DNA of 64,000 bases from Streptomyces sp. Edi2 (lineage in GTDB: Bacteria; Actinomycetota; Actinomycetes; Streptomycetales; Streptomycetaceae), in assembly GCF_040253635.1 (NCBI RefSeq), contig NZ_JBEJGX010000003.1, positions 5,047,501-5,111,500 of the forward strand, read 5' to 3'. Position numbers and translations under genes: made by a program. Positions 63,311-64,000 of this stretch are shown here, in pieces (positions within the stretch are counted from its first letter, which is position 1; every line of letters starts with the position of its first letter). The notes beneath the pieces were generated by a model, which was given only the letters and a program-made list of their open reading frames with translations, ran no database searches and was not told the DNA's origin.

Positions 63311-63380
63311 GAGACCGGAAACAGCGGGAACTTGACGACATGTGAACAGCACGACCGGGAAAACCAGTAAGTGAGGACAC

Positions 63381-64000
63381 AATGAGTGAGACCAGCGGCG
63401 AGGCCCGTGCCGCCATCGACCCCGCGGCGGCGGCACCGGACGGCGGCACCGCCACCACGACGGTGGACCCCACCCCGCCCGAGGAGTTCATCGAGGCGGC
63501 CAAGCTCGCGCCCGACCACTGGCTGTACTTGATCGACCCGACCTGGTCCGACGAGGGCCCGCCGCCGGAGTGGGCCGTGGTGGGCCAGTGGCGCTCCGAC
63601 GCCGAGGGCGAGATCGTCGAGTGGCAGGACAACGAGGACTACCGGCCCTCTCCGTCGGCGATGGGCTGGCCGGAGCCCGCCGACGACGTGGACGCCGCCA
63701 TCCAGCTCGCCACCACCGGTTACGGCCCCGCCGACGATGTCACCAAGGCCCTGGCCAAGGCCGAAGTGGCGGTACTGGTGACGGCGGACGGCGACCCGGT
63801 GCGCGCGGCGGCGCCCGACAGTACCCCGGTGGTCCTGGTCTACAGCTCCCCGAAGTACCTCCACCTGGCCGGCCGGCTGGCCTTCGAGACGACGCGGGTG
63901 CCGGAGTTCCTGGAGCGGATCCCCGAGGGGCACAGCCTGTGCATCAACAGCTCGGGTCCGGTCAGCATGGTGATGACCACCGACGGCCTGGCGGACATCA
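63381..64000 (+). CDS. Type VII secretion-associated protein with SseB-like domain (runs off the right edge)
   Basis: The first 206 residues are visible. An N-terminal part with LAPDHWLYLIDPTW and PPEWAVVGQWRSD, rich in Trp and acidic residues, precedes an SseB-like unit (ALAKAEVAVLVTADGDPVRA, TPVVLVYSSPKYL, RIPEGHSLCINSSGPVSMVM). SseB-domain proteins are small accessory or chaperone-like factors that recur in actinobacterial type VII loci; the molecular role is not settled. The start at 63381 has GAGG five bases before it. It lies 70 bp after the giant gene's stop, on the same strand, so it may be co-transcribed and could serve as chaperone or, less likely, immunity protein. Confidence 0.7.

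Noticed and set aside
11078..63310. Polyketide synthase or non-ribosomal peptide synthetase, given the gene size
   Set aside because: No ketosynthase, acyltransferase, adenylation, condensation or carrier-protein (GxDS) motifs; the repeats are of another kind.

Overview
The window reads as a Streptomyces-type actinobacterial chromosome: very high GC with strong third-position GC bias, Shine-Dalgarno-led genes, and a type VII (ESX/Ecc) secretion locus whose accessory proteins are typical of streptomycetes. No tRNA, rRNA, CRISPR array, insertion sequence or phage gene was seen. The genus call rests on composition and gene content only.

Left end (1-5133): the secretion machine. The 5' part of eccC (two membrane helices, then the first FtsK/SpoIIIE-type ATPase domain with intact Walker A and B) runs leftward off the edge. 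Across a 319-bp divergent promoter region with a paired CCGTACGG motif, eccD (ubiquitin-like domain plus about 11 membrane segments) and eccB (single-pass) run rightward. eccE and mycP are not in the window. From 5134 to 11077, behind a plausible housekeeping promoter (5245-5274), come two small WXG100 proteins, a Gly-tailed 175-aa protein, a 1101-aa AAWKG-like coiled-coil protein, a YbaB-like protein and a third WXG-like helical protein. The last two and the giant gene are tightly packed (4-bp overlap, then a start directly after a stop), so they are probably one transcript.

From 11078 to 63310 there is one uninterrupted reading frame of 17,410 codons, giving a protein of roughly 1.8 MDa. 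It starts with a helical, WXG-like secretion domain and a Pro/Gly linker. Then come an OTU-like domain that has lost its Cys, seven ~900-1000-aa 'A' modules, an embedded papain-like domain (C3555/H3644/N3660), and four full plus one half 'B' module. The tail holds a beta-rich Ser/Thr region, a half module and a C-terminal ADP-ribosyltransferase-like domain. The layout is that of a polymorphic toxin exported by the neighbouring type VII system. An SseB-like T7SS-associated gene begins at 63381 and runs off the right edge.

The main discovery candidate is inside the giant protein. Each of the 11 complete modules carries a His after one hydrophobic strand and a Cys after a second. The His-Cys distance is exactly 46 residues in all seven A modules and 43-46 in the four complete B modules. 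This is the signature and spacing of caspase-like (clan CD) cysteine peptidases such as the clostridial toxin autoprocessing domains. The modules are separated by disordered linkers bearing a recurring [P/R]-V-[F/Y]-T-R-P-V-like motif. I propose a secreted, possibly self-processing, array of caspase-like modules with an effector at its end; this is inference from sequence. From memory, RefSeq names some giant Streptomyces proteins 'lonely Cys domain-containing'. If this is one of them, the Cys may not be lonely.
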